Assembly (NCBI RefSeq): GCF_000002995.4
Contig: NW_025062475.1
Span: 558,001 to 622,000 of the forward strand
Source: Brugia malayi
Lineage: Eukaryota; Nematoda; Chromadorea; Rhabditida; Onchocercidae
Length of the DNA: 64,000 nucleotides
Reading direction: 5' to 3'
The translations under genes were made by a program, and so were the position numbers. Shown here piece after piece: positions 39,642 to 54,971 of this stretch (the stretch's first letter is position 1; every line of letters starts with the position of its first letter). Under the pieces are notes generated by a model. It had not been told where the DNA came from, made no database searches, and was given only the letters and a program-made list of their open reading frames with translations.

Positions 39642-42600
39642 TCATTTCGATCCTCCTACGCCTTTGTCACCCTCTTTTGTCATTTCTTCCTTCTTTTTTT
39701 GTTCATTTGATACCCGTTTCTGCTTCTCTAATCTCTCTTTTCGTTCTTTATATTCTTTGTATGTCGTTATTACTAAAAGGAAAATGTAAGTAACTGGAAA
39801 TTTTCATAGCTATTTCTCTGCTTTCAGGAAATATCACGACCACATTAGCTCAAATTCTCAGAGGAAGAGGTGAGGTGAGATGTAAAACCTAACTTACATT
39901 AGCTGAGCTACATTAGCAGCTTTTATAACAAACTGCAAGAGACAAAAATAATTGGCTAACCTTCTGTTGGATGTTCTGTGGACTGGAAACATTTCCACAT
40001 TCCAATCGCTGTTATTATTTCAGGTCGTTGCCTTATATCGACAACGGTTGGTGAACCTGCAGCTGATGCATCACTTTCCGGAAGAACAACTTGACGACCT
40101 CCATCCAAATTGAGCACTATCCCGGAACATCGAGGCTATAAACATCATGTTATCCATAAAACATCACTGGAAGTTCCATAGCTTCACAGATTGAACAAAC
40201 CAAGACTAGGACAATTACCTACTACTGTAAATACAGGAATATTTTCCGTATTTGACTGCTTGATAAATAGGAAGCCATATTGTGATTTATAAAAGTCTAA
40301 AACTTATAGTACAAGAGCGAAAAATGTGAAATTCAAATTCTATATAAAATTCCTACTTTAAAAGCCTTCGAATCCTCGTCAGTTTCCTTTGGCATAGTTT
40401 TAGAACTCTTCGATTCTGATTCTGAAAGACAAACATGCTATCTTTGAAATAAATTTATTAAATCAACAGAAGCTATTCTTGTCATGAATTTATTGTTAGC
40501 TTCATATAACTAGCAAAACCAAACGTTACCTTTCGACACAGTTCCAGCAGCTTCGTTTGGATCAAAAAAGAAGGAATAATCTTTCACTGCTGGGTCACTG
40601 CTTACCGATTCCACACTTACAGTTCGCTTTTGCTTGCTATATCCCGGCTTTTCTTCACTTTCCATATGACCTAAAATCATGAAACTTAACAGTCTTTCAT
40701 GCATTTCCTGAACAATCAAATTGTCTCAGAAATGTCACATCAAATATATTTTGATAATAGCTCACCAGAAATGGAAATCCCACTAACGGAATGTTCTTCT
40801 TTGATCGATGCACGAAGATCCAACGATGCAAGAGGTGCTTCACTTGGACGTGTTTCAACATTATCGTACAATCGTCGCTTGGCTATATCTGCCCAAGATT
40901 GTTGAGCTGAAAAAAACCATCTTTAATGGATTTGCAAGAAAAAAAAAAAAGAAAAATAAATTAATCACTTTAAGAAATCCTTTAAAAAAAATTTCTTTAG
41001 AATATGCTATTTATTCGTTCGAAAAATTATAAACCTGGAGCTTTTGTATTAGGAATAGTACCACTGCCAATATGCTGCTCCGTTATTTTGCACTTCGCAT
41101 CTGACAAACTTTCCGAAAGAGATGCAACAGCCGGTGAAGAGCCACTCTGCAACTAAAATTTTCGAAAACTGATTAATCAACAGAGTTCGATCACATAATG
41201 AAGTACTTTATCGAATGGTTTTTTTTTTTATATGCATATTAAATAAATGTGAAAAATGAATGAATAGCCAAAATAACAAATATGATTCACAGCACAAAAA
41301 AAAAAAGAAATCCAAATTCATCACAAAAATTGTGAAAATATTTTTGTTTGAAAGAAAAAAAAAAGTTACAGATAGCTTAACTTACGCTTCCAGCAGCGAC
41401 AGAATATTTTAAAGTCAACGGTTGACTGCTACGATGATCAGGTGATGCTGTTCGACTTGTTTGAAGGGAAGATGGTAACCCACATTTTCCCTTCTTGTTC
41501 ATCGATACTGAGGTAGCAAATTTAGAATGCTCCTGCTGTCTTTGCTGCTCTGGACGAGCACTATCAGTGATGCCGATAAGTTGACTTTTTCCACTCTAAA
41601 ACAAAAACTTAGTTCATCATAGCACAGCATATGTGATCAAAATTGCCAATTAGTTTAAGAGATGATACAGTGATTAACAAATATGTTGATGGTGTAAATT
41701 ATGAATATTTCGTTTCTCATATGTCCATAGTAAATATCGCAAAACTGAAAATAGTTCAGACATTTCGTTCAAGTCATATCGATCAGTCAGTCAGTTCTGA
41801 CAAACCTTGTTCTCTTGTGCTTTCATAAGAGTATTATCAACAACATCTGAAATTAACATCCGAAGTCGTGGAGGAGTCGAATATTTTTGAAAACTCTGAA
41901 AAGTTAAATAAAATTAGAAAAGAGTAGAAAAAGGCTACGAACACAAAACCACAATAAATTTAGTTTTTCTGTACACCATAAATTTCTTCTTCTCTTCCTG
42001 TTATCGATCACTTCCAAATATCGAGTTGGATCGGAGCGAAACAGTGGCACACTGCATTAACATAAACAAAGGTCAAATTTTTAAGAGAATGAACAAGCAC
42101 GAAACAAACCTCGCAATCAACCGATGATGGAGAAGTGTTTCCACGTGAAGATAGTTGGTTTCTACGGCTGTCCGGTGGTAGTTGTACTGAGCTTCGTCGC
42201 AATCTATCTGCATCACGCCTTACATTTGTCCTAGCACCTCGATCTGTCGTGCTGCAACAATGATGTAACACTTTCATTGACTAAAATATTTCAGTTTTTT
42301 TCCCACCATTTCATTAATTATTAAGCTTTTCTTGCAAAGTTATATTCTCATGATAAAAAGGTCATAATTCACTAAATTTTCCATACCAAAGCTGGACTGT
42401 AGAAAAACTTCGTATTTCTATCATACCTATTGAAGTACACGTTCTTCCTATCCATTCCCGATCCCGTAGTTTGTTGTTGATGTTGAGTCAGAGCAGTAGC
42501 ACCTTTCCTCTTACTCTTAGCAGTGACCTGAATAAATTCAGATTCTTCGGATGTTACTGGTAAAGGATTTATTTCTTCATCATCAGCACGATAATTGGCG

Positions 42601-45600
42601 CCATCACTTATAAAGTCGCGTGAACCAGAAGCACCGGATTGTTCATCCGTATGATACTGCAACTCAGTTTTCTAAAAAAACACTTATTTTACATCGAAAC
42701 AAAGAATTAGAAAATTTCTGTTAAAATCAACATAAGCTATTTTAAATCTTGAAATTAATTACAGATTTTGTTTTTGTTTTTTTTTTTTCAAAGTTAAAAT
42801 TTTCTTTTAGTCCTTATTCGAAAGAGAATGATGCGTAACTTCACGGCAAATCTATAATTACTCATACCATAATTAATTTCAAAAAAAAAACATACGATGT
42901 CATCGGAGAAGTTGGAATTTGCACCTTCATCGGCACTCAAATATTGCTCTTCATCGTCCATACCTTCATCCACTGTGCTCTTCGCTGCGATCATAACACC
43001 ACTCCCAGTTTCTTCTACCTTATCAGGTGATAATGTTACGACTTCCGTCTACAAAATCAAATTAGAATATAAGTTATAAATAAATTTAGTTTTTCGTTTT
43101 TTTAAATCAAATTTTATATTATTCACTACGCATTAAGAACTACCAATAAATACCTGCAGAATGGACTGAATTAACTTTTAAGTAATACGAATTTTCTACT
43201 ACTTCATACAGAACTAAATTATATTTTATTGTTTGCCTTCTCAACTTTCTTTCACTTCCAACAATCTATTCTTTCTTTTTAGCTCACTTCATGGGACTTA
43301 ATATCACATGCGTGAGTATAGATAGAGCGTACAACTAAAATCCAATTAAACCAAAAGATAACACCTTCGATGTTCTCGTCTCCGTCGTTAATGATCCATG
43401 TTCAGGTACATGGGTAGTTCCCTCCACAACAACCATCTCTCCTTTTTCTATATTTAATGTTTCCATGTTGGTTGAGAGTTCAGCTATCTCTTTATCAGTT
43501 ATGGCAGAGCGTCTTGCAGCCTATTAAAAAAAAAAAAAAAAATATCATGTTTAATAAAAATACCAAAAGCAATAAATCAAAAGTTCCATCTAATCATAGT
43601 AATATTTTGACCTTATGTTTTTTCTTTTTTTTTTTATGGAAGTAGAAAAACAAATCTTTTCATCATTAGAGACATTCAAGTCTCGCTAACAATCTCTTCT
43701 TTTCTTCAAAATCATCACCTATAATAAGAATCACAAAATAGGCAAACAGATATATGATAATCAAAAGTTCTTGAAATACTGAAACAACTTTACAAAGAAT
43801 GTATTTTACGGAAAACTTCTAGTATCGTTCTTTGTTAAATTAACTCAGATAAAGTAAATACTAATTTTTCGGAACCTTATCTGCTTGTCGATCTTTTTTG
43901 TCACCTCTTTTACGACCACCACTATTTTTAGAACCGTTCGCTACAACAGTAGAATGATCCTAAAAGAAAAGAAACGATATTCTAAATCTTAAATATATTA
44001 TTGCTGGAGTAATATGTGACATGCAGCATCAGAATCACACGTTCATCTGCTGTTACAGTGATTGTAATTTTATAACAGCTGAGTACAATTACTGTTAACA
44101 GCAGCTATAATAATTGCATCAGTAATAGAAAAGGAAAATATCTATAAATCTTGTGAATATCGATCTGATGTTATCGCCTAAAATGATAGGAGTAATAGTA
44201 ATAATAATAGTGACACTACAAGTAAATGAGTATCGGATCAATGATCTGCCGAAATATTGTTGCATATTCGGAACAGGTAGTAGTATCCGACAGGGTAATG
44301 GTACCTGGAGATAATGGAAATGGAAGAAGCTAAAAAGGATGGAGGAAATTGGATGGAAATAAATGAGAGGAGAGAAAAAAGGAAAAGGAAGGGAGGAAAG
44401 AAGGAGAGATATGGTGAGCAGTACTTGAAAATGCAACCATTATGTGGTACTTCACAACAATTACCTCATAGCAGCCACAGCGATTAATAGTCGCTAACCA
44501 TCATAGACTCAATGGTCAACACATTGACCTCAATAGCATCCTACCCTTTGACCTATCAAAATATGGATTGCTGAGTATGCACTGCAAAACAATAATTCCT
44601 CTGAACTATCTCCTCCTCCTCCTCCTCCTCCTCCTCCTGCATCAAAAAGACCACCATTACTCAGTTTTAAAAATGCCAGAAAAAAATTTCATTTGAATAG
44701 AAGTAAATACCTTAGACGCATTTGTTCCATTCTTTTGATTTCCTTTAACTTTCCCTTTGTCATCTCCCTCGATCCGCTTCAATATTTCTTCAGGTGATAA
44801 ATTACCCATATAGCCTAAATTAGTGTCATATAAAATGCAAAAAAAAAGTGAATTAAATCATCAATTTAAATAAGCTTCTTTTCGAAGTTCGAGTTGTCGG
44901 GAGGAGTAATAGTTAGGATCAGATTATGAAAACACTCAACAAGCCTATTCCATTTATCATATCTCCTTCTACATTTATACATACATCGAAATTTTATATG
45001 CAATACTTTTTCAAATTGTTTAAACAATTTCACAGCTATGCATTACGGCAAAAGAAATAGTTCCTGGAAATGGATGGATAGATGGATGTATCAATATTAA
45101 CAGAAGTTTACTGCCAGAAGAGAAGACTGAACTTTTTAAGTTCTCATCTGGTAACATTATCTTCTCATATCTTTTACACTATGTCTCCAACAATGTACAC
45201 ATGAATATCAAAAAAAAAAAAAAAAAAAAAAAAGGATCAGAAAGCAAAATTAAAATGTAGAATTATAGATAAAATATTTAAAAAAAAAAAACAGGAAATG
45301 ATAATAAATTAAGGGGAAATGGTATTTTCTAACTCTCGTTATCTTGAATCTACTAAACAGATAAATGGGAGAGAGAGAGGGAGAGAGAGAGAGAGAAAGA
45401 AGAGGAAATAGAAAAAGTAAATGAAATGAAATGAGATGAATAAGTTATCCCCTTCTTTACCTATTACCAAACGAAATAACAATGCAGAATGATGAAGCAA
45501 ATCAACATTGATATAGTATGTTTGGTGTTAAAAAAAATCTTACAAAATATAAACTTCCTTAATTAGAATTAAACTTCTACAACAAACCACTGATGAAAAC

Positions 45601-48600
45601 ATAAGTGAACGTTTAATCCTATAAATATAGTGGAGGGTTTAATTTTTTTACACATTACCTATTATATCATTCCTTGTATACAAATTTATGAACAGCAGAT
45701 TGAAATGGAAGAGCACAAAATATTTCTCATCTCATTACTGCATTCCATTCTCGAACAAATATCATTTTAGCAGCATACTTTACTCAAAAGATAAAATGAC
45801 CATATCATATATCATTGTGATTGCTGTCATAGCTTTTTCTCTCTCTAAGGAGAAAAAAAAAAAATAAGCTGAACAATTACTAATTTATGATACTTTTTAA
45901 TATTGTTTCCTCTAAAAAAATGCTTTACTTATAAGTTTTACACAAGTATTTCACACTTTAAATCACATAAATTACAGACAAACCATCTATAAATTTCTAT
46001 ATTTTAATTACTAAAGACAAATCAATGAAGTGCTAAAATATACAAGCAATATTATCTGTTGCATATGTACATAATAATATCTAATGCATTTCACTAACAA
46101 TATATATATATATCAAAAATCAATTCCATTAAGGTTTTACAAAATTTGCTATTTCAAAACAAAGCTAAACGAAAGGCTTAACTTTCCGATATTTCAAAAA
46201 TGTGTGTTTATATTCATTTCTTTTATCATAAACTTTTGAATGGAATGGTAGTTATTTTTTACTAATAAATATTACCACATTACTACCATTATTACAATTA
46301 TCACTAGAACTAGTGCATATTCCATTATTCATTAAATGATGTATATCCGAAAATATGATGACAATGAATCATCATCTCTCATTCATTTTTTGCAAATCCC
46401 TTATTGTTGTCAACACCTATCACAATAATAGCTGCACATCATCCACTATCCTAATAGTTGTCTCTTTAAAGAGAAAGAGAGAGAGAGAGGGAGAGAGATT
46501 AGTAACCCTAATCTCACCGTATGGAACAAAATTGAAGTTCCTTTCGAGTAAATTATTCATACGTTACCTATACATGAATACCAAACACTTATTATTCGCA
46601 TAACCGTCCCCAACTGAATTCTTTAGGGAAGTCTATCACTTTTCATCACTGTTCCTATCTCATATATCTTTTAAATGGTTGGGAACAAAATGTTGCTGTT
46701 ATAAAAAAGAAATAATTTTTATAATTTAACCGGTAATTACGTATCTGAAAAGTAAAGAGATATAAGAAAATTTCAGAAATAATAAGATATAACCATTTCT
46801 GCCTACTTCAATTTATCTTACAATAAACATTTACTGATTACATTTACTGATTAGTAACACTCTTAATCCATTTCCTAGTAGATATTTACCTCAATAGTTG
46901 CAGACGAATAGTTGAACTTATTTCTTTATTGCCTTTATCAAAAACATTATTGCTTCCTCATAATTATAATTGCTTTTCCTTACTTACTGATAAACGATCG
47001 ATTGATTCCTTTTACAAAACCATTTCTGTTATAGACAATTCAAAAATGAGATATGACAATATTGCTCCTGGCTGTAGTTCACCTACAGAAATGAAAATGG
47101 TCCTTTTATAAAAACAAATTCCGTTATGGGATCAGTGACATTTCAAATCTTGAAACAGAAGAAGCAAAAAAAAAAGCGACAATATGACTCATCAGAAAGA
47201 AAGGGACACAAGAAAAATTTGTGAAAAATTAAATGACTGAAATGTGTCATCAGTCAAACCAGTTATCATCAATCTATTTAGCTATTTCAAAAAATATGCT
47301 AATAATGGTTAGATTTGTAAAAACAAAAAAAAAAAAAATAACAATAACACCCAAATCTATCAGTAAATACGTTACAGCATATAAAATACTATTGCATTCA
47401 GTGACAAGCAGCTTTTAATAGATAATTTAATGGATTTCTATCCAACAATACGAATTCTATTCTTAAAATTTTCATCATTCATTCTTTTGATATCACAATA
47501 TGGCACTCAGAAAAACTATCATACCAAAGGTAAATAAATGAATATGCGATGATAATTTGAATAATAAACAATGTTTTTTTTTTTTTAGTTTCAGTCATTA
47601 GCATTAAAAAAAAAAAAAAAATTATCAATACTTTAAAATTGAACACCTAAAAAAAAGGAAAAGAAAAAAATAAAAACAAAAACAGGGAAGCATTTAAATG
47701 ATTCACTCCTTTTTTTTTTTTTAAATTCTTTAAATTTCAAAAAAATCTACACAAGAATTTCTGATTGAAACTACTAATTGATAATGCCTGGTATGAAATG
47801 TACAGTAAAAAAAAAAAAAAAACAATTCTCATTTAAACAAAAATAAAAAGTTAAAATGAAGAAAAATCATTTACAAATGCATATAGAAATGAAAATAAAA
47901 AAAAAAAAGTTTTAATTTGTATTTGCATTGTGTTCAATTTTATTCCTTTCATTTTGCAAAATGAAAAGGAATAATACGCTTAATTAGCTTAGATTACCTA
48001 AACAAATTTAATTCAAGAATAATAATAGTATGGGAAATGAAATGCGTTGTGGATGAAAAATAAATTTGCACAACATATGTGCATTAATTGACAAAAAAAA
48101 AAAAAAAAAAAAAAAAAATAAATTGATGATTTCAAGTTAAAAAAATGTTAGTTTGTTTGATTTTAACAGCATTTAAAATATCTACTTTCATATGAATTAT
48201 TATTAGTTTATATTAAATTTTTGTAAAGCATATTTGAAGTTTTCTTAAGTAAATATTACTGTTACATATGAAACTGAGCAATTGGAGTTTATTAAAAAAA
48301 TTATGAATTTGAAATGAAAGCTGAGAAATAATAAATTTTTGTGATTGGAATATCTGAAAATTTAGACTTATAAATATACTATAATTCCACTAAAATCTTT
48401 TTTCTTTTTCTAACAAAATTAGCAGTGAATATTGCATAAGGTAAGATGAATTAAATTTATCTAAATTATAAACATAAAAATCATAAATTAGTTAAACATT
48501 TTACACATTTTTTCTCCTTGCTATAGTACTTTTTTTTTTTTTTTTTAACAAGATTTAATAGAATTATTCAAAGAAGTTAAATTCGTTGATATCACTATGT

Positions 48601-51156
48601 AAAGACTATCTATGTTAATTAATAACTTGAAAAAAAAAAAAAAAAAAAAAGATTAAATAATAAATTTACAAGTAATAAATTTTGTATATATTTACCCGAA
48701 AATTTTCCATTTCGATGATTCATTCAAAAGTACGAATATTTTTTTTTTTTCCGTCAGTGCTAATCATACGTCACCGTATGAAATGAACCACACTAATAAT
48801 ATATAGCACGAAATATGATGATGATGATAATAGTAATAATGATGTTAATAGTATGCGACGATTGATAGCAATAAAAATGATAGAGATAATGATGACTATT
48901 ACTGCTGCTAGTGATAAGATCAAAGATAAGATTTAGAGGAAGAAATGAATACCAAGCAAAAAGGTTAGAATATTACCTCTAAAATGATCCATTCTATTAC
49001 TTCTTTTACAACCAAAAGATAGCACAAGGTCATACTCGTAAACAAGTCTACAAATCGTTTGTTACCTTTCCCAGGAATATCCCCAGTGTAAATGATATAT
49101 AATATATATGATAATGAACTAACCATCTTTCGGTTCAACAACATAACTATTTTTTGCTTCTTTCGCTTTTTTATTCTCTTTGCGTCTTTTAGCAATTGCG
49201 CATTTGTCCTATAAATTATTCTCTTTAGCAATTTATCAAAAAAAAAAAACTTTCTGGAAATTTATAAAAGAGATGGAATGATGCCAAATTATTTCGGATT
49301 TAATGATATTGTTATATTTTAAAATGAGAAAGTGATATTTCAAATATTCAAATAAAAAGTTTCAAAAAAAAAAAAAAAAAAAAAAGAAAGAAATCCCTCA
49401 AACTTTTCATATGGCATTCTATTGACTCTCTCTCTGCTCTTTGCAGTGAACTTATCCCATAATTCTCTTACATGTTCGAATGAAAAGAGAAGATTGGAAG
49501 AGAGAAAAGTAAAACAAGAAGAAAAACAGAAAAAGAGGGAGAGTGACAGAGAGAGGGACAGAGAGAGAGAGAGAGAGAGAGAGATAAAATTGATAAATGT
49601 AAACCAACTGGTTGATTTTTCAGATTGGCCATTTCGTTATCCAAATTTGTCTGCTGCGGATTCTGAAATAAATTTTGTAAAATTATTATATTTGTTATGA
49701 TAAGAAGAAAATATAAAATATAAAAATTGTTAACAATTATCATATAAGTTAAAATGCTTCTTTTTTTTTCTCTTTTTTTTTCCTGCAAGTAATCAATCCT
49801 TAAAGATATAATGATAAAAAAAAAAAAAGAGTAGTGTTATTATTAGAAAGATGAAAGCCAATTAAGAGAGTACAAAAAAAAAATAAAAATGCAAACTAAA
49901 ATTTACATTCATTCACCTTCTTATTGAAATCACTCAGGTGAATGAATGAGTTATAAAACATTTTGCCAAAAGAAAAAAAAAAAAAGCTTCTTATATAATT
50001 TGTAAAGAAATAAACAGATGAAAATGAGAGTACGTATCAGAGATACTGTCCTTTTCACAATCTTTCTAGTCCCTGCTATTCCCTCCTCTTCTACAGTACA
50101 ATCAATAACAGATTGATTAAATAAACATTTAGAGATTATGTTATTTGCTATATAAATTTAATTAATAAAAGTTAAGGCTAAGTAAACAATTTACAATAAC
50201 TTCAAATCATAACTTTACCTAATTTCTTCAAACTATTTCCATTTTTTTATCTGTGTTAAAATGCAGAGAGAGAGAGAGAGATAGATTGATAGACAGAGAG
50301 AAAGGAGAGAGAAAAAGCTAACGTAATTCCTTGAAATTAATAATAATAATAATAATAATAGTAGTAGAAGTAATAATAATAACAATAATAATGATAATAA
50401 TAATAATAATAATAATAATAGCCATAATAATAATGGTAATAATAATAATGGTAATAAAGTAATAACAATAATAATACTCCCGTCACATTTACCAAATATA
50501 TATATATATATCAATTTTAGGTTATTATCAATTCTTCCCAAAATAAGACAGTAACTTACTGACATTTCTTAATAAGATTTTTTAAACCAAGAGAGAAAAA
50601 AAAAAAAAAAAGTATTATCAATGTTTACTGTGCAACTGAAATAGCACAGTTCTTTTTTTTTATCCATAAAACAATATAGTAAAGAAAAAAAAAAAATAAA
50701 ATGTAAGAAAATGTGAAGAAAAGAGTAAATTCAAAAAAAAAAAAAAAACCTTAAAATACTTAATTACAAATATAATTGTAACCTATATATATATATATAT
50801 GTAAAAGATGGAATTATTTTAGCATTTAAAAAATTGCTACAAGAATTGTTTTAGGAAAAGTTAGCACAACAGCATATAAGATAGCAGCATAAACATGACA
50901 TTTTAAGCTGTAACTACTTGCAGAATCATTTCTCATCACTTATTTGCTGATTCACATATCGAATGAACGTTACTTTCAAAATGATTTCGAAAGAACGAAA
51001 CATAAAAAAAAAAAAAGAAAGAAAAAAGAACAAAAAGAAAACGACGACAAATAATCACCAAAAACTAACACAAAACAAACTTTTACTGCGTAGGAATACG
51101 CTTAGAAATATTCTTCAATAAAAAAAAAAAAACCTACAAAAATTTAGGAAAATATA

Positions 51157-51193
<37 letters not shown>

Positions 51194-52755
51194 TTTATAA
51201 AATGATGCATGACAAATTTCTCCAATAAAGCACACTCATCTAAATCACTATTACTTTCAAATTTTATAAAATGAAAAAAAAAAAAAAAAAAAAAACAATC
51301 ATTTACAATGAAACGGATAAAAAGAAATGAAAACAAAACGTATTAGTAGTTGTATTTTTTTTTTTCCATTAAAAAACATCAATGCTTACTTATCCTTTAA
51401 TTCATTTAATTCAATAGAATTTTATATGAAATAAAAAAAAAAAAAAAGAAAAAAAAAAAACTAAGCATTTTTAGATTCTTAATAGTTCTAAGAAAATGAT
51501 GTGAATTTAAATATGATCAAGAATTCTTTTCGACCAGTTTATTAGGAAAACATAACTATGTTCTACCAATTAAAAGAAAACCAGCAAATATTTTTATCCT
51601 AACAATCAAAAGTTTTTCATTTCTGTTTTTTTTTTTTTTTCACTCAAATACCGATATTAAATATAAAAGATCCATCGATAATTAATAGATTGAAATAGGA
51701 AAAACAAACCAATTCGATACTAATATAAAATTTAAAATTACTGCAGCTAGTAAAAGATTGATGATAGCAGTATTGATTAGCATTTGGATGCCTTGTTTTG
51801 TTGTATAGCATTTATTATTCAATTTAAGTGAAAAAAAAAAAAAAAAAAACTAAGACCAAAAGCAATTTACAGATTAAACCAGATTAAATAACATCATCAT
51901 CAACAACAACAACTGAACTAACCGGTATGAAACAGATCATTTCCGGTTCTTTTCGTTTTCATCACCTACTGCAACTTCCATGAGAGCAATATCCAACAAT
52001 AAAAATGACAACAAAATTCTGAATGTGCTGATGATTTACACGAATGCATTAACTCTTCCGGTTCAAGAAAACGATAACAACTTTTTTTTAATTTTAATAA
52101 AACGGCAATACATCCAATAGACATTTGATATATATATAATAGGAATAAAAAAAAAAAAAACCAAAAAAGAAACGATAGAGAATAGAAAAAAAAAATCATT
52201 TATATACCTATCGAGTATATCGGTTATTAAAAATTCAAAAATTTCAGGGATTCATTCATCACTAAATACTGATTCCACAAAATAAACAATTCATACTTAA
52301 ACATTTGGAAAATATAAACCCGCCGAAAAGTTGGAAAAAGTTGTGATGAAAGTAAATATGTCATCCATATTCCTCTAAAACACAATCACTTTTAATCAGT
52401 TTTTTTTTTTTTAAAAAAAAGAAAACTGACAAATCATATCTTAATAAATATCATACACCTAATATTTTTACTAATAAAAAGAGCTACACAGCAATACTAT
52501 TCAATTACTCATTTCGCCTCTAATATAATTTCTAATTCAAAAAAATTCAATCTATATATTCATTAAAAAAAAAAAAAATCACAAAAAAAAAAAAAAATAA
52601 AAATAATTTTAAACATTTTAAGAAGAAATAAAGGTAGTCGTATAGTTGATAGGTAAGAAAAGACATGATATAGTTTATTTGATGATTACCAGCAACCCTT
52701 TCCTGTTTTCTCTTTTCTCTCAATTAACTAAAATTATTGCAACTTTAGCATGAAT

Positions 52756-52792
<37 letters not shown>

Positions 52793-52920
52793 GAGAGAGA
52801 GAGGGTGGAAAAGATGGAAGGAGAGAGTAACGAATGAGGAAGATTGTTTATTGATGCCAATTGACAACTTATTCTATTTTAAAGAAATTTCACGAATGGA
52901 TGTTACAAGTAGACAATTAT

Positions 52921-52967
<47 letters not shown>

Positions 52968-54791
52968 ATTCTTTCCTATTACATCAAACTATGCCAAAAT
53001 TTATACTTAATTCATCAATGAGTATAAAGATGTGAAAATTTTTGATATTAATGAAAACATGAAAAAAATTGTTAACAGTTCATTTTTTTGAGAAAGAATA
53101 TCACTCCTAATGATAAGAAAAATTTTTCCTTTTATATTATCACTATCAGTCAATAAATGAAATGATAACTGATAACATCAATTTGCATATTTAATTTTTT
53201 TCAACTTGCAATCAATGAAATTAAGGATAAGTTAGCAAATAATAATAATAATAAATAATAATTAGTAGTTAATAATATAATAATAATAGTTGATGTTGTT
53301 TTAAACTATCTATGTCTTCTTAGAAATGAAAAGAGACAAAGAAATGACATTTTCATCCAAAACGAAAAAAAAAAAAAAAATATTGGAAATGCTAAATGCA
53401 TGTCTCATTTAATACATTTGGTAGACTATATATAAATATGCCTGCAATAGTGAACTGAAAATAATTAAACTTACACATTTAATTTTTCTCAGATTTCATT
53501 TCTGAAAATTTCTCACTACAAATTTAATCTTTTCCTTTTCAAGAAAAGAAAAGAAAAGAAAAAAAAAAGTAGCAAAAGAGCATTTTTCGTGATGTATTTA
53601 TAAAAAATAGCAAACCGGAAGAGTGGATATGGAAAGAAAACGTAATAGTGAAATGAATATTCTTGATGATATCATAACTATGACAAAAAAGATAATATAT
53701 TAGTAAAAAGAAAGGATAGACTAGAACTAATCCATTTCTTAATCTTTCGTTTATTTTTTTATTTTTTTTTTTTTTTTAAAGTTGTTATTTAATTTGAAAA
53801 TGAAATAAGAAGAATAAAACGATCCTTTTTCTTCTGGACATAATATGAATGAATAAAATGAAGAGCATTGAGAAAGGAACAAGAAAGAACGAAAATAAAT
53901 GTCACCATCACCATCACCATCACCATCACCATCACCATCACCATCACCATCACCATCACCATCACCATCACTATCACCATCACCATCACCATCAACAGTA
54001 TCATCATTCATCAATACTTATATACATTCCCTATCGGAACATTTCCTAGTTGTTTGTGCAAAATGATAAAATGACACAGTGATCAAATTGTAAATTTCAA
54101 CTCTACTCTATTCCTATTGCATCTTTTTATTCATTCAATAAAATGTCTTTAAAAAAAAAATTATAGAATAAACGATGAAGATAATATTAGATCTTTGAAA
54201 AATAGATTAATCAGAATAATTACTATTAATAAAGTCTTAACTAGCATTCAATTCACACATATGTTAAATTAAATTTATTGATACTGAAAAATTACCTCTA
54301 TAGCTATTTGATAGTAATAATGAAGATATTAATTACATTACAAATACAGTAAGTAATTTCATTTATTTAAATTCAGTTAATGAATCTATGCTAAATACTA
54401 CATCCCTCTACATCCTTTTGAATCTTCCTTAAATCTATAAATTTCCATATTTTCAATTTCAAAAAATCATAGCAAAACACTTGTCAATTGAGGATTTCAA
54501 TACCATTTAACATTTTAAAATGCTGCATAATAGATAACATTTTAAAATTTTATCTTCCTATATATATATATATATGAATGAATTACCTCAGGAAAAACTG
54601 ATAACCAATGATTGCAATATAAGCTCGATATTTTTAGTTATATTTGTAACCTAAACCTAATATTTCAAAGACTATTCAATAAAAGATTAACGATCTATTA
54701 TCTCTCTCTCTCTCTCTCTCCCTCTCTCTCCTCTTTTGACAAAATTATTTGTAACATGAAATAATTGTTCTGCTTATTGCAGTAATGATAC

Positions 54792-54823
<32 letters not shown>

Positions 54824-54934
54824 TTAAATATATAATAATAATTATAAAAATATCAGCTGAACATTTTTCAGTAATTAAGGACAAATAATTAATATTAACT
54901 AAGAAACATAATTTTAGTTCGATGCATTTGTGAG

Positions 54935-54971
<37 letters not shown>

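Noticed and set aside
44470..44594. Minus-strand exon-like stretch (CILSNPYFDRSKG...) between exons 44814-44711 and 43959-43876
   Set aside because: Acceptor-like tttgcag and an initially open frame, but it meets a stop after about 21 codons and has no donor in the phase needed. At best an alternative end.
46558..46612. 46-nt minus-strand segment with acceptor and donor motifs inside the 4.3-kb intron
   Set aside because: Its length would shift the phase required by the next exon (44814-44711).
49422..49788. Arg/Glu-rich (+) and Ser/Leu-rich (-) frames
   Set aside because: Both come from the GA microsatellite at 49536-49584. Only the short 49609-49662 segment was kept as a candidate exon.
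50233..50565. 110-codon leucine-rich minus-strand frame
   Set aside because: Produced by the TAA trinucleotide repeat and a GA tract.
53751..54074. Open frames rich in His, Ile-Thr, Asp-Gly or Met-Val
   Set aside because: All four are translations of the same CACCAT array, with no splice or start context.
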